Of a DNA stretch of 64,000 nucleotides, positions 1 through 8,824 are shown in pieces. The notes below the pieces were generated by a model. That model saw only the letters and a list, made by a program, of their open reading frames with translations. It ran no database searches and was not told the origin of the DNA. The DNA lies in the NCBI GenBank assembly GCA_050246735.1, contig JBFWVM010000005.1, forward strand, positions 1 through 64,000, written 5' to 3'. The stretch's first letter is position 1. Each line of letters opens with the position of its first letter. Made by a program: the position numbers and the translations under genes. The DNA comes from Taklimakanibacter sp050246735 (GTDB lineage: Bacteria > Pseudomonadota > Alphaproteobacteria > Rhizobiales > Aestuariivirgaceae).

Positions 1-60
1 GTGCTCGAGAAGCGCCTTCAAGCGGGGCTTCTCGAAACCTTCAAGGGCAGAAATGACCAT
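1..60 (-). CDS. 5' end of an unidentified gene (partial)
   Basis: An ATG at position 60 on the minus strand opens a frame that runs out of the window after 20 codons (begins MVISALEGFEKPR). Twenty residues are too few to assign a family. The 175 bp to the next gene, which points the other way, would hold both promoters. It could equally be a spurious frame. Confidence 0.35.
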   Translation of the reverse strand, partial: MVISALEGFEKPRLKALLEH

Positions 61-235
61 GGCAAGCGCTCCGAATCAATGAAGCACCCATGGAATCACC
101 CAATCTGCAATCCCAAAAGCCCGTTAATCCGAATTCGTGGCCCTGGGGCCTGACGGCAAAGATTGACGCCGCTTCCCGTTTGGCGTTTGATCCTCGGGCT
201 TGAACCGAACGTATAGACACGGAGAGGGTGCATTC

Positions 236-1243
236 ATGGTCTGGCTTGCCAATCGTCGCGACATCATCAGGGCGGGCGCCGCCGCAACCTTTGCGGGCCT
301 GGGCCTGCGTGCCGGCTTCGCCCAGGACATCCCGGACAAGCCCGAGGCGGGTGCCGTGAAGATGGGCATCGAACCCTGGCTCGGCTACGGCCAGTGGCAC
401 ATCGCCGCCAAGAAGGATCTGTTCAAGGCGCAAGGCCTGGACAGCGTCGAGATCGTCAACTTCAACACCGATGCCGATATCAACGCGGCACTCGCCGCGG
501 GCCAGTTGCAATGCGGCAATATCGCCACCCATACGGCGATGAATTTCATCGCCGCCGGCCTGCCGCTCAAGATCGTGGCCCTGCTCGACGTGTCGAAGAC
601 CGCCGATGCCATCATCTCCGACGGCTCGGTCACCGACATCAAGGGCCTCAAGGGCGTCAAGGTGGCCTATGAGGAGGGTACGACCAGCGACATTCTCCTC
701 AACTATGCGCTGAGCCAGAACGGCATGACGGTCGCCGACGTGGAGAAGGTGCCGATGCCGGCCTCCGACGCGGGCTCGGCCCTCATCGCCGGCCAGGTGC
801 CGGTCGCCGTCACCTACGAGCCCTATCTGACGCTCGCCATGCAGCAGAATCCCAAGGTGAAGATGATCTACAGCGCCGGCGAGAATCCCGGCCTGATCTC
901 GGACGTCTTCGTGGTGCGCGACGAGTTCCTGGCCGGCAAGCCCGGGCAGATCGTGGCCCTGCTCAAGGCCTGGGACGCAGCACTCGCCGACTACCGCAAG
1001 GACACGGCGGGCGGGCGCGCCATCATCTCGGCCGCCGTCGGCGCCAAGCCGGAAGAGCTCGCCACCGCCTTCGACGGCGTCGTCTACTATTCGCTCGCCG
1101 AGAACAAGACGGAGATGGCCAATTTCACCGGCAAGGTCGTGCCCGAGGTGCACAAGGCGGCGCGCACTGCCGGCATCCTGCAGAAGGACGTCGACCTCGC
1201 CAGCGCCATCGATCCGCGGTTCGTGGATGCCGCGACGAAGTAG
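236..1243 (+). CDS. NitT/TauT-type ABC transporter substrate-binding protein
   Basis: Periplasmic binding protein of the NMT1/SsuA/TauA class, 335 aa. The ATG at 236 is preceded by GGAGAGG about nine bases upstream and is preferred to an in-frame TTG at 200. The N-terminus has a twin-arginine (R7-R8) followed by a hydrophobic Ala/Gly stretch and a probable cleavage site near residue 30 (AQD), so Tat export is likely. The mature part starts with the family-typical GIEPWLGYGQWHIA segment, followed by the ligand-pocket region. It is the first gene of a three-gene operon with the permease (17 nt overlap) and ATPase that follow. Substrate cannot be read from sequence: members bind nitrate, sulfonates, pyrimidine precursors and others. 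Confidence 0.9.
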   Translation: MVWLANRRDIIRAGAAATFAGLGLRAGFAQDIPDKPEAGAVKMGIEPWLGYGQWHIAAKKDLFKAQGLDSVEIVNFNTDADINAALAAGQLQCGNIATHTAMNFIAAGLPLKIVALLDVSKTADAIISDGSVTDIKGLKGVKVAYEEGTTSDILLNYALSQNGMTVADVEKVPMPASDAGSALIAGQVPVAVTYEPYLTLAMQQNPKVKMIYSAGENPGLISDVFVVRDEFLAGKPGQIVALLKAWDAALADYRKDTAGGRAIISAAVGAKPEELATAFDGVVYYSLAENKTEMANFTGKVVPEVHKAARTAGILQKDVDLASAIDPRFVDAATK

Positions 1244-2039
1244 AGGAAGGCTCTCCCGTCTCTTCACGCTCGGTGGACGCATCAGGACTGCGGAATTCCT
1301 CGGCATCGCCGCCGCGGTCTTCGCCGTCCTCGGCCTGCTCTGGTTCGCGAGCACCGCGGCGGGGCTGGTGCGGCCCCTCTTCCTCCCCTCGCCCGGGCAG
1401 GTGCTGGCGCGGCTCTCCGAGCTGTGGGCGTCGGGCCAGCTTCTCGCCGACATGGGCATCAGCATCTACCGCATCACCCTGGGCTTCCTCATCTCGACCG
1501 TCATCGCGCTGCCGGTCGGCATCCTCATCGGCAGCTATCGCGGCTGGGAGGCGGCGATCGAGCCCTTCGTCGATTTCATCCGCTACATGCCGGTCGTCGC
1601 CTTCGTCCCCCTCACCATCCTGTGGACCGGCACCGGCGACGCGCAGAAATTCCTCATCATCTTCATCGGCACGTTCTTCCAGCAGGTGCTCCTGGTGATG
1701 GACAACGTCAAATCGGTGCCGCGCGACTTCATCAATCTCGGCCGCACGCTGGAGATGCCCGAATGGCGCATCCTCAAGGGGATCGTCCTGCCGTCCGCCC
1801 TGCCGGCGATCTGGGATTCGATGCGCATCAGTCTCGGCTGGGCGTGGACCTGGCTGGTCGTCGCCGAGCTCGTCGCCGCCACCTCGGGGCTCGGCTACCG
1901 CATCACCACCGCCCAGCGCTTCTTCCAGACCGATCTCATCTTCGGCTATCTGCTCATCCTCGGGCTCCTCGGCCTCATGACCGACCAGGCGATGAAATAT
2001 CTCGGCCGGCGCCTGTTCCGCTATCTCGAGGCGAGATAG
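1227..2039 (+). CDS. NitT/TauT-type ABC transporter permease
   Basis: Inner-membrane permease of the SsuC/TauC class, 270 aa, with about six hydrophobic segments and the usual binding-protein-dependent cytoplasmic loop around NLGRTLEMPEWRILKGI, which docks on the ATPase. The ATG at 1227 overlaps the end of the binding-protein gene, suggesting translational coupling. No later in-frame ATG or GTG fits before the first membrane segment. The next gene starts on the base after its stop. Confidence 0.92.
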   Translation: MPRRSRGRLSRLFTLGGRIRTAEFLGIAAAVFAVLGLLWFASTAAGLVRPLFLPSPGQVLARLSELWASGQLLADMGISIYRITLGFLISTVIALPVGILIGSYRGWEAAIEPFVDFIRYMPVVAFVPLTILWTGTGDAQKFLIIFIGTFFQQVLLVMDNVKSVPRDFINLGRTLEMPEWRILKGIVLPSALPAIWDSMRISLGWAWTWLVVAELVAATSGLGYRITTAQRFFQTDLIFGYLLILGLLGLMTDQAMKYLGRRLFRYLEAR

Positions 2040-2837
2040 ATGGCCCGGGCGAAGCTCTCGATCGGCGGCCTCGGCAAGACCTTCGTCACCGACCGCGGCG
2101 CGACCGTGGCGCTCGACGGCGTCGATCTCGATGTCGAAGAGAACGAGTTCGTGGCGCTGGTCGGCACCTCGGGCTGCGGCAAGTCGACGCTTCTGTCGAT
2201 CGCCGCCGGCCTCGAGACGCAGAGCACGGGCACCGTGCGCGTGGACGGCGCCGACATCGAGGGCCCGGGCCTCGATCGCGGCGTCGTCTTCCAGAGCTAT
2301 ACGCTGCTGCCGTGGCTGAGCGCCCAGGCCAATGTCGAATTCGCCCTCAAGGCCGCGGGAAGGTCGTCACGCGAGGCGGCGGAGATCGCCCGCGACCACA
2401 TGCATCTGGTCGGCCTCGACGGCTTCGAGACGGCCTATCCGGCGGAATTGTCGGGCGGCATGAAGCAGCGCGTCGCCATCGCCCGGGCGCTGGCCTACCG
2501 GCCCCAGATGCTCCTGATGGACGAGCCGTTCGGCGCGCTCGACGCCCTGACCCGCCATCACATGCAGGAGCTCCTGACCGGCATCTGGGAGAGGCACCGG
2601 CTCACCGTGCTGTTCATCACCCATGACGTCGAGGAGGCGGTCTATCTCTCCGACCGCGTGGCGGTGATGACCAACCGCCCGGGGCGCATCAAGCTCGTGG
2701 TGCCGATCACCCTGCCGCGGCCCCGCCGCTACACCATGACGGCGAGCGCCGAATTCCACGCGCTCCACCGCGAGGTGATGGAGGCGATCCGCGCCGAATC
2801 GCTCGCCGCCGCGGGCTTTGGCGCGGAGCTCGGATAG
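2040..2837 (+). CDS. NitT/TauT-type ABC transporter ATP-binding protein
   Basis: ATPase subunit of the SsuB/TauB class, 265 aa. Walker A GTSGCGKST is at residues 42-50, the signature LSGGMKQR at 137-144 and Walker B LLMDEP near 158-163, followed by the D-loop and switch His (FITHDVEEA). The ATG directly abuts the permease stop codon. With the two upstream genes this makes a complete importer (binding protein, one permease as a homodimer, ATPase). No catabolic gene is in the same operon, so the substrate stays open. Confidence 0.95.
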   Translation: MARAKLSIGGLGKTFVTDRGATVALDGVDLDVEENEFVALVGTSGCGKSTLLSIAAGLETQSTGTVRVDGADIEGPGLDRGVVFQSYTLLPWLSAQANVEFALKAAGRSSREAAEIARDHMHLVGLDGFETAYPAELSGGMKQRVAIARALAYRPQMLLMDEPFGALDALTRHHMQELLTGIWERHRLTVLFITHDVEEAVYLSDRVAVMTNRPGRIKLVVPITLPRPRRYTMTASAEFHALHREVMEAIRAESLAAAGFGAELG

Positions 2838-2901
2838 TCGTTGGCGCTCGCCCGTAAACGCATCGGGAACAGGTCGGTTTGACGGACCGGAAGAATATCC
2901 G

Positions 2902-4455
2902 CTACGCGAACCACCAGCGGTCGGCGGCGCGGCCGCCATCCATATTGAGGTTTCCGGCGACCGTCCCGGTGGCGACCTTGTCGGAAGTCGCATCGATCAT
3001 GGCCGGAAAGAAGGGCACGACCGTCCCGCCTTCCTCATGCACGATGCGCTGCATCTCGCCGTAGATTTCCTTGCGTTTTACCTCGTCGAGCTCTGCCCGT
3101 CCCCGTTTCATCAACTCGTCGAAGCGGCTGTTGGACCAGAAGGTCTCGTTCCACGGCGCCTTCGTTCCATAGGCGAGCGAGAAGATCGCATCGGGCGTCG
3201 GCCTGGCGCCGAAATAGCTCTCGCAGAACGGCTTCTTCTGCCAGACATTGGACCAGTAGCCGTCGGCCGGCTCCTGCACGACCTCGATGTCGATGCCGGC
3301 CTTGGCGGCGCTTTCCCGGTAGAGCGATGCCGCGTCCGAACCGATGTCGAGAATGACATTGGAGGCGCTGAGCGGCACCTTGAGATTTTCGAGCCCTGCT
3401 TTCTTGAGATGGAAGCGCGCCTTGTCCGGATCGAAGCCGCGCTGCGGCAGGTCGGCAGAGAAATAGGGCGTGCCGGGCGGGATAGGGTGGTCGTTGCCGA
3501 TCACGGCATTGCCGCGCAGCAGCTTGGCGATGAGTTCCTCCCGGTCGATCGCGAATTTGAGCGCGAGCCGCACGTCGTTGTTGTCGAAGGGGGCCGCCGT
3601 CGTGTTCATCGGCAAGGTCATGTGGCTGCCGCTCTGCACCTTGATCACCTTGATGCCGGGCGCGCGCTCGACCATGTTCAGGGTCTTGGTGTCGACGAAC
3701 ATCACGGCGTCGAGATCGCCGGTCACGAGTCCGTTCATCCGCGCCGTGCTGTCGGCGATGGCGAGGCATTCGACCTCGTCGAAATTGCCGTGGCCGTCCT
3801 TCCAGTAATTGGCGAAACGCGTGCCGGTGCAGCGAACGCCCGGATCGAAGCTCTTCATCACATAGGGGCCGGTACCCATGCCGTCATTGAAATCGGTGGT
3901 GCCGTCCGGAACAATCTGGGCGTGGTAGTCGGCGAGCGCGAAGGGGAAGTCGGCATTCGGCTCCTTGAGCGTGATCACCAGGACATCCTTGCCGTCGGCC
4001 TTCATCTCGGCGATGCCGTCGAGCGTCGGCTTGATCGAGGACTTCGAGTCGGGCCGCGTATGAAGCCCGATCGAATAGATCACGTCCGCGACGCCGAGCG
4101 ACTTGCCATTGTGGAACTCGACGCCCTTGCGCAGCCGGAAGACCCATTTGCGGGCGCTCTCGGTGCCTTCGAAGCTCTCGGCGAGCTCCGGCTTCAGCCG
4201 CAGATCGGGTCCGAGATCGACCACGTTGCTGCGGCTCTGCCAGCTCATCATGCCGGGCGCGATATCGGCGAAGGTCGAGGGATCGAAGGCGTCGGAAGTC
4301 GACGCGCCGACGATCGCGTATCTGAACTTGCCGCCCTTGCGCGGCGTTTGCGCGAGCGCCGGGCCGGCGGGCGATACGTCCAGAAGACCGCTGGCGGCAG
4401 CGGCCGACACTCCCGCCAGGAATTGCCGGCGATTCGTCTTGACGAAACGCGTCAT
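2902..4455 (-). CDS. ABC transporter substrate-binding protein, family 5 (peptide/opine type), orphan
   Basis: Extracytoplasmic solute-binding protein of the DppA/OppA family, 517 aa. The ATG at 4455 is preceded by GGGGAGG. A twin-arginine signal (R9-R10, NRRQFLAG) and cleavage near ALAQ (residue 36) point to Tat export. The motif VEFHNGKSL (where DppA has VKFHDGR) and the C-terminal WNETFWSNSRFDEL segment are characteristic. No permease or ATPase lies beside it. The only neighbour is the upstream DDAH-like gene, read in the same direction. It is clearly paralogous to the binding protein at 37522-39072: both share the pattern KKPF-xx-S-x-FG-x-RPT-x-D. Confidence 0.9.
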   Translation of the reverse strand: MTRFVKTNRRQFLAGVSAAAASGLLDVSPAGPALAQTPRKGGKFRYAIVGASTSDAFDPSTFADIAPGMMSWQSRSNVVDLGPDLRLKPELAESFEGTESARKWVFRLRKGVEFHNGKSLGVADVIYSIGLHTRPDSKSSIKPTLDGIAEMKADGKDVLVITLKEPNADFPFALADYHAQIVPDGTTDFNDGMGTGPYVMKSFDPGVRCTGTRFANYWKDGHGNFDEVECLAIADSTARMNGLVTGDLDAVMFVDTKTLNMVERAPGIKVIKVQSGSHMTLPMNTTAAPFDNNDVRLALKFAIDREELIAKLLRGNAVIGNDHPIPPGTPYFSADLPQRGFDPDKARFHLKKAGLENLKVPLSASNVILDIGSDAASLYRESAAKAGIDIEVVQEPADGYWSNVWQKKPFCESYFGARPTPDAIFSLAYGTKAPWNETFWSNSRFDELMKRGRAELDEVKRKEIYGEMQRIVHEEGGTVVPFFPAMIDATSDKVATGTVAGNLNMDGGRAADRWWFA

Positions 4456-4524
4456 CCTATCCTCCCCGTTATCTTTCACTCGACAAAGACGGCTTTGGCC
4501 GGACTTGCTCTTGGCCGTCGGCTT

Positions 4525-5418
4525 CTATTCCGGCACGCGCCGCAATTCGTGGCAGGAGCAGTGCACGCCGCCGCCGCCTCGCGCGAACATGTCGTAGTCG
4601 ACGGCAACGACCTCGAATCCCGCCGCCTTCAGTTCGCGGTTCACATTGACATTATGGCTCATCGACAGGACCCGCTTGTCGCCGAGGCTGACCACATTGC
4701 CGCCGAGCTGGACGCAGTCGGCATAGGCCACCTTGATGACCTCGATCTGGTGCTTCTTCTTGATGTAGTCCAGCGCGTAGGGCTGCAGAGCGTCCTCGCA
4801 CACCAGCGCCAGGCCCCGCTCGAGCATGACGACGACCGCATCCATATGGACGAATTGCGGCGGAATCGGCGCGATCAGCACGTCCCAGCCCTTTTCCTTG
4901 AGCCAGCCTTGCACCTGCTCGGCGCCTTCCCTGGTCGAGCGGTCGCCCGACCAGCCGAGCAGCGCCACGCCGGGCTTCAGGATGACGAAATCGCCGCCTT
5001 CGAAATGACCGGCAGTGACCCATTTCCAGATGGGTATTCCGGCCTTGCGGTAGAATTCGGAGGCGACCGCGTAGTCGCGCCGCCTGGGCGGCGTCTGGAT
5101 CGAGGTGATGACCGCGCCCCAGGGCGTCATGAAGCTCGAATCGCGCGTGAACACGCTCGACGGCAGGCCCTCGTCGGCCTCGACGAAATGGCAGCGTATG
5201 CCTGCCTTCTCATAGGCGTCCACCATCTCGCGGTGCTGACGCATCGCCTTCTGCTTGTCGAAGCGGTAGCCCATCTGCTCCTGGTTGGCGAAGGTCACCG
5301 CCGATATGGAGTTGAGCGGCACCCAGCGGAAATGGTCGGGCTTGCCGAGAAGGACGTCGGTGAGCAGGCCCGTCTGGGCGCTGATGCCCCATTCCACCCG
5401 GTCTTGCGCCTGCGCCAT
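4525..5418 (-). CDS. Amidinotransferase/dimethylargininase (DDAH)-like amidinohydrolase
   Basis: Member of the guanidine-modifying superfamily (DDAH, arginine deiminase, amidinotransferases), 297 aa, presumed cytoplasmic. Visible catalytic elements in order: TRD with D93, HFEGGD at 138-143, H191-x-D193 (HMD), and the nucleophile C287 in GGGGVHC. Members attack the guanidinium carbon through the Cys to release ammonia, an amine or citrulline. Whether this one uses arginine, methylarginines or another guanidino compound is not visible. It lies 69 bp upstream of the orphan binding protein, probably in one transcript, and diverges from the LysR gene at 5541, its likely regulator. Confidence 0.88.
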   Translation of the reverse strand: MAQAQDRVEWGISAQTGLLTDVLLGKPDHFRWVPLNSISAVTFANQEQMGYRFDKQKAMRQHREMVDAYEKAGIRCHFVEADEGLPSSVFTRDSSFMTPWGAVITSIQTPPRRRDYAVASEFYRKAGIPIWKWVTAGHFEGGDFVILKPGVALLGWSGDRSTREGAEQVQGWLKEKGWDVLIAPIPPQFVHMDAVVVMLERGLALVCEDALQPYALDYIKKKHQIEVIKVAYADCVQLGGNVVSLGDKRVLSMSHNVNVNRELKAAGFEVVAVDYDMFARGGGGVHCSCHELRRVPE

Positions 5419-5476
5419 GCTCCGCCTCCACGTATGGTGAGTTGAATTGTTATTGGGGATCGTCCCATCATCCGTT

Positions 5477-5491
5477 TCGATTGCAAATCGA
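5477..5491. promoter_or_regulatory. Inverted repeat in LysR/amidinohydrolase divergent promoter
   Basis: TCGATT-GCA-AATCGA, 6-bp perfect arms, in the 122-bp gap between the divergent genes at 5418 and 5541. Size and placement fit a LysR-type T-N11-A operator controlling both directions. Binding is inferred from position only. Confidence 0.5.
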
Positions 5492-5540
5492 GAATAGTTC
5501 TGACCTAATATGAAATAAACTCACAAAGAGAGCGACCGCC

Positions 5541-6497
5541 ATGCCGGCCCAGATCACGCGCAGCCGTTTGCCGCTCAAGGCCTTGCGCGCCTTCGAGGCG
5601 GCGGCGCGTCACCGCAACCTGCTGCGGGCCGCCGACGAGCTCGCCGTGACCCACGGCGCGGTCTCGCACCAGATCCGCAATCTCGAAAGGGAGCTCAAGG
5701 CGCCGCTGTTCGATCGCCGTCGCCGTCCGATCCTCCTGACCCAGGCCGGCGAGCAGCTGCTGGCGGCGGTGCACGACTCCTTCGACCGGCTGACGCGCGT
5801 CGCCAGCGCGATCCAGAACGGTGAGATCGAAGGCGAGATCACGCTGTCCTGCGTTCCGGGCCTGGCGGCCAACTGGCTGGTTCCGCGGCTCGGGCGGTTC
5901 CTCTCGCTGCACGCCAATGTCGCCGTCCATGTGGTGACCGAATACTGGCGCCATCCCAAGATCGCCGATCAGGCCGATCTCGCGATCGCCTATGGCAGCG
6001 CCGAGCATCCGGGCCGCCGCGTGGTGCGCCTCGGCCATGCCGAATTCTTCCCCGTCTGCAGTCCGGCGCTGCGCCGGCGCCGGCCGCCGCTCAGACAGCC
6101 GTGCGACATCGCCGGCCACACGCTGCTCCATGAATATACCGACGAGGCCTGGTCGCGCTGGCTCGCCGCTTCGCGGCTTCCGGGCCTCAAGCCCGCCCGC
6201 AACGTGTATTTCGACGGCGCGCATCTGTCGCTCGAAGCGGCACGCGCCGGTTATGGCATCGCGCTCGGCGATACCGCGACGGTCCGCGGCGATCTGGCGG
6301 ACGGGCGGCTGGTCAGGCTCTTCGAGCGAACGGTGCCGGCGGCTTTTCCCTACTATCTGGTCGCGCCGCCGGAAAGCGAGCACCCGGCGGCCGCCCGGGC
6401 TCTGGAGAAATGGCTGATCGACGAATTCGCCGGGAAACCTCAGCGGATGATCCGGAAAAGTGGGCGCCGGCTTTCCGAAAAGATCATGTGCAAATAA
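5541..6497 (+). CDS. LysR family transcriptional regulator (GcvA-like)
   Basis: 318 aa. The N-terminal winged HTH (about residues 10-70) opens with LPLKALRAFEAAARH and contains AVTHGAVSHQIRNLE, the GcvA-subfamily pattern. An effector-binding domain with CSPAL follows. It is divergent from the amidinohydrolase/binding-protein pair. Oddity: the last roughly 17 residues (from about RMIRKSGRR to the end) are encoded by what looks like an intergenic repeat (6447-6546), so the native protein probably ended earlier and the present C-terminus is read-through. Confidence 0.93.
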   Translation: MPAQITRSRLPLKALRAFEAAARHRNLLRAADELAVTHGAVSHQIRNLERELKAPLFDRRRRPILLTQAGEQLLAAVHDSFDRLTRVASAIQNGEIEGEITLSCVPGLAANWLVPRLGRFLSLHANVAVHVVTEYWRHPKIADQADLAIAYGSAEHPGRRVVRLGHAEFFPVCSPALRRRRPPLRQPCDIAGHTLLHEYTDEAWSRWLAASRLPGLKPARNVYFDGAHLSLEAARAGYGIALGDTATVRGDLADGRLVRLFERTVPAAFPYYLVAPPESEHPAAARALEKWLIDEFAGKPQRMIRKSGRRLSEKIMCK

Positions 6498-6546
6498 GAT
6501 GATGAAGCATGATGGCGATTCCAGTTAAAGCCATCACGCTTTGGTC
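6447..6546. repeat. Rhizobiales-type interspersed repeat overlapping the 3' end of the LysR gene
   Basis: The stretch with AAAAGTGGGCGCCGG, CCGAAAAGATCATG and GCATGATGGCGATTC resembles a dispersed element I know from many Hyphomicrobiales genomes. It begins inside the LysR reading frame, supplies its stop codon at 6495-6497 and continues to just before the convergent permease gene. Boundaries are approximate. Confidence 0.6.
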
Positions 6547-6553
6547 GTTCCCG

Positions 6554-7249
6554 TCAGACGGGCGCCGGCCGCAGGTGGCGCGACAGGCGGCGCTCGACCA
6601 TCGCCAAGGCGCGCGTGATCAGGAAATTGAGAACGAGATAAATGGCCCCCGCGCAGGCGAAGACCTCGATGGCGCGATAGGTCTGCGAGATGATGCCATA
6701 GGCGATGCCGGTGATCTCCATCAGCGTGATGATCGAGGCGAGCGAGGTTCCCTTGATCATGAGGATGATCTCGTTGCCATAGGCAGGCAGCGCCTGGCGC
6801 AGGGCGACGGGCAGGATGATCCGCCGCAGCACCAGGAAGGGCGGCATGCCGGCGGCCTGCGCCGCCTCGACCTGGCCCTTGGGCACCGACTGCAGGCCAC
6901 CGCGGATGATCTCGCTGCCATAGGCGGCGGTGTTGAGGGTGAGCGCCAGGATCGCGCACCAATAGGGCTCGCGGAACAGCCCCCACAGGCCTGCCGCCTG
7001 GAGCGCGGGACGGAACTGGCCGAGGCCGTAATAGATGAGGAAGATCTGGACGAGCAGCGGCGTGCCGCGGAACAGCGCGACGAAGCTCCTGATCGGCCAG
7101 TCGATCGCCGGGATCTCGAGGCGGCGCGCCAGCGCCAGGGTGAAGGCGAGGATGGCGCCGAACAGGATCGAGAGCCCGGCGAGCTGCAAGGTGAGCGGCA
7201 GGCCGGCCAGGAGCTTCGGCGCGATCTCGGCGAAGAAGCTGAAATCCAT
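6554..7249 (-). CDS. Polar amino-acid ABC transporter permease (HisM/GlnP type)
   Basis: 231 aa integral membrane protein of the PAAT class. The first membrane segment lies at LLAGLPLTLQLAG, and the RGTPLLVQIFLIYYGL segment and cytoplasmic loop EAAQAAGMPPFLVLRRIILP are diagnostic. It is the last gene of the operon GntR, binding protein, permease, permease. Its ATG shares a base with the upstream permease stop (TGATG), so the two are translationally coupled. No cognate ATPase follows; the gene runs convergently into the LysR repeat. Confidence 0.93.
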   Translation of the reverse strand: MDFSFFAEIAPKLLAGLPLTLQLAGLSILFGAILAFTLALARRLEIPAIDWPIRSFVALFRGTPLLVQIFLIYYGLGQFRPALQAAGLWGLFREPYWCAILALTLNTAAYGSEIIRGGLQSVPKGQVEAAQAAGMPPFLVLRRIILPVALRQALPAYGNEIILMIKGTSLASIITLMEITGIAYGIISQTYRAIEVFACAGAIYLVLNFLITRALAMVERRLSRHLRPAPV

Positions 7250-7962
7250 CAGCCTCTCCTGAAGCCGCGCGCCGTGCGGCGTTCGGCTTTCGTGAAGAAG
7301 ACGCCGGTGGCGGCGGCGATGGCGAAATAGAGCGCCGCGGCGGCGATGTAGAAGATGAAGGGCTGGCGTGTAGAGCCGGCGCCGATCTGTGCCTGGCGCA
7401 TCAGCTCGACGAGCCCGATCACCGAGATCAATGCCGAATCCTTGAGCACCAGCTGCCAGACATTGGCGAGCCCCGGAAGGGCGTTGCGCAGGAGCTGCGG
7501 CGCGACGATTCGCCGGAGCGTCAGCAGGCGCGGCATGCCGAAGGCCTGGGCGGCATCGAACTGGCCGCGCTCGACCGCGAGATAGGCGCCGCGATAGACT
7601 TCCGCCTGGTAGGCGCCCGAGATGATGCCGAGCGCCAGCGTGCCGGTGGCGAAGGCCGGCAGCCCGAGAAAGCCCTGCGCGCCGAGCCAGTGGCCGAGAG
7701 TGGTGAGCGCCAGGCTGCCGCCGAAATAGAGGAAATAGATGGTGAGGAGATCGGGAACGCCACGGAATATGGTGGCATAGGCGTCGGCCAGGGCGCCCGG
7801 CCCGCGCCGGCCGCTGACCCGTGCCGCCGCCGCGAGGGCGCCGAAGACGGCGCCGACCGCGAAGCCTGCGACCGAGAGCGCCAGGGTGACGGCGGCGGCC
7901 TTGAGCAGAGCAAAGGCCCAGCCGTCACCGCCGAAGCCGATGAGTCCTAGTCCATCCCACAT
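7249..7962 (-). CDS. Polar amino-acid ABC transporter permease (HisQ type)
   Basis: 237 aa partner permease of the PAAT class. FRGVPDLLTIYFLYFGG and the docking loop AAQAFGMPRLLTLRRIV are visible. It forms the heterodimeric channel with the 6554-7249 product. It starts 25 nt after the binding-protein stop, with no strong ribosome-binding site, which fits coupling or re-initiation. Confidence 0.93.
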   Translation of the reverse strand: MWDGLGLIGFGGDGWAFALLKAAAVTLALSVAGFAVGAVFGALAAAARVSGRRGPGALADAYATIFRGVPDLLTIYFLYFGGSLALTTLGHWLGAQGFLGLPAFATGTLALGIISGAYQAEVYRGAYLAVERGQFDAAQAFGMPRLLTLRRIVAPQLLRNALPGLANVWQLVLKDSALISVIGLVELMRQAQIGAGSTRQPFIFYIAAAALYFAIAAATGVFFTKAERRTARGFRRG

Positions 7963-7987
7963 CCGGAGGCCGGATCCGACGCCGATC

Positions 7988-8824
7988 TCATTTCGCCGGC
8001 GTCACGTCCGCTTTCAGCCATTTGAGCGACAATGCCTTGATCGTGCCGTCGGCGATCGCCTCGTCGATGGCCTTGTTGAGCTTGTCCTTGAGGGCCGTGT
8101 CCTCCTTGCGCAGGCCCGCTCCGGTGCCGCGGCCGAACAGGCCGGCATAGAAGCCGGGTCCGGCGACCGCGTAGTTCGCGTATTCGGGCTTGGCCAGCGT
8201 CGCGGCGAGCGCCGTCTGCTGGGCGAAGATGCCGTCGATGCGCCCGGCGGCGAGATCGAGATCATGCTGCTCGGTGGTCTTGTATTCGCGGATCTCGACC
8301 GTGTCGCCGAAATAGGTCTTGACGAACTGGAGATTGACGGTCGAGGCCTGAACCCCGATCACCTTGCCCTTGAGCATCGGCTTCATCTTCTCGATCGCCG
8401 CCTTCGCCCTGGCCTCGTCGGTGAGCGGGATCTTCTCGGCCGCGAGCGCGGCGAGCGGGCTGTCCTTGGCCACCGCGAAGCCCGACGGGTCGATCGCATA
8501 GGGCTGGGTGAAGTCGATGACCTCGAGCCGCTTGTCGGTGATGAACATGCTCGCCATGATCACGTCGAACTTGCCGACGGTCAGCGCCGGGATGAGGCCG
8601 TCCCAGTCCTGCGTCACCACGGTGCATTCGATCTTCATGCGCCCGCACAGATTCTGCGCGAGCTCGACCTCCATGCCGTCGGGCTTGCCGTCGGCGGTGG
8701 TGAAGTTCCACGGCGCATAGGCGCCTTCCGTCGCGATGGTGATCTTCTCCTGCGCCGCGGCCGGCGACAGTGCCGCCGCCCAGAGCCCTAAGATCAGGCA
8801 TGCCCTCGATAGTATCTTCATCAT
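7988..8824 (-). CDS. Polar amino-acid ABC transporter substrate-binding protein, family 3
   Basis: 278 aa, with a Sec signal peptide ending at SPAAAQ. The mature start EKITIATEGAYAPWNF and the DGMEVELAQNLCGRMK segment match lysine/arginine/ornithine- and octopine-type binding proteins. Two adjacent ATGs (8824 and 8821) follow GGGAGGAC; the second has the better spacing, the first overlaps the GntR stop as ATGA. A cationic amino acid or opine ligand is likely by similarity but not proven. It works with the two permeases downstream. Confidence 0.92.
   Translation of the reverse strand: MMKILSRACLILGLWAAALSPAAAQEKITIATEGAYAPWNFTTADGKPDGMEVELAQNLCGRMKIECTVVTQDWDGLIPALTVGKFDVIMASMFITDKRLEVIDFTQPYAIDPSGFAVAKDSPLAALAAEKIPLTDEARAKAAIEKMKPMLKGKVIGVQASTVNLQFVKTYFGDTVEIREYKTTEQHDLDLAAGRIDGIFAQQTALAATLAKPEYANYAVAGPGFYAGLFGRGTGAGLRKEDTALKDKLNKAIDEAIADGTIKALSLKWLKADVTPAK

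Noticed and set aside
200..238. TTG start at 200 for the first binding protein
   Set aside because: ATG 236 has a good ribosome-binding site and places the twin-arginine at a normal distance from the start.
2818..5445. Very long plus-strand open frame (875 codons)
   Set aside because: Antisense to the binding-protein and amidinohydrolase genes, which have clear families, signals and ribosome sites. The plus frame is low-complexity His/Arg/Glu/Asp-rich, typical of GC-rich shadows.
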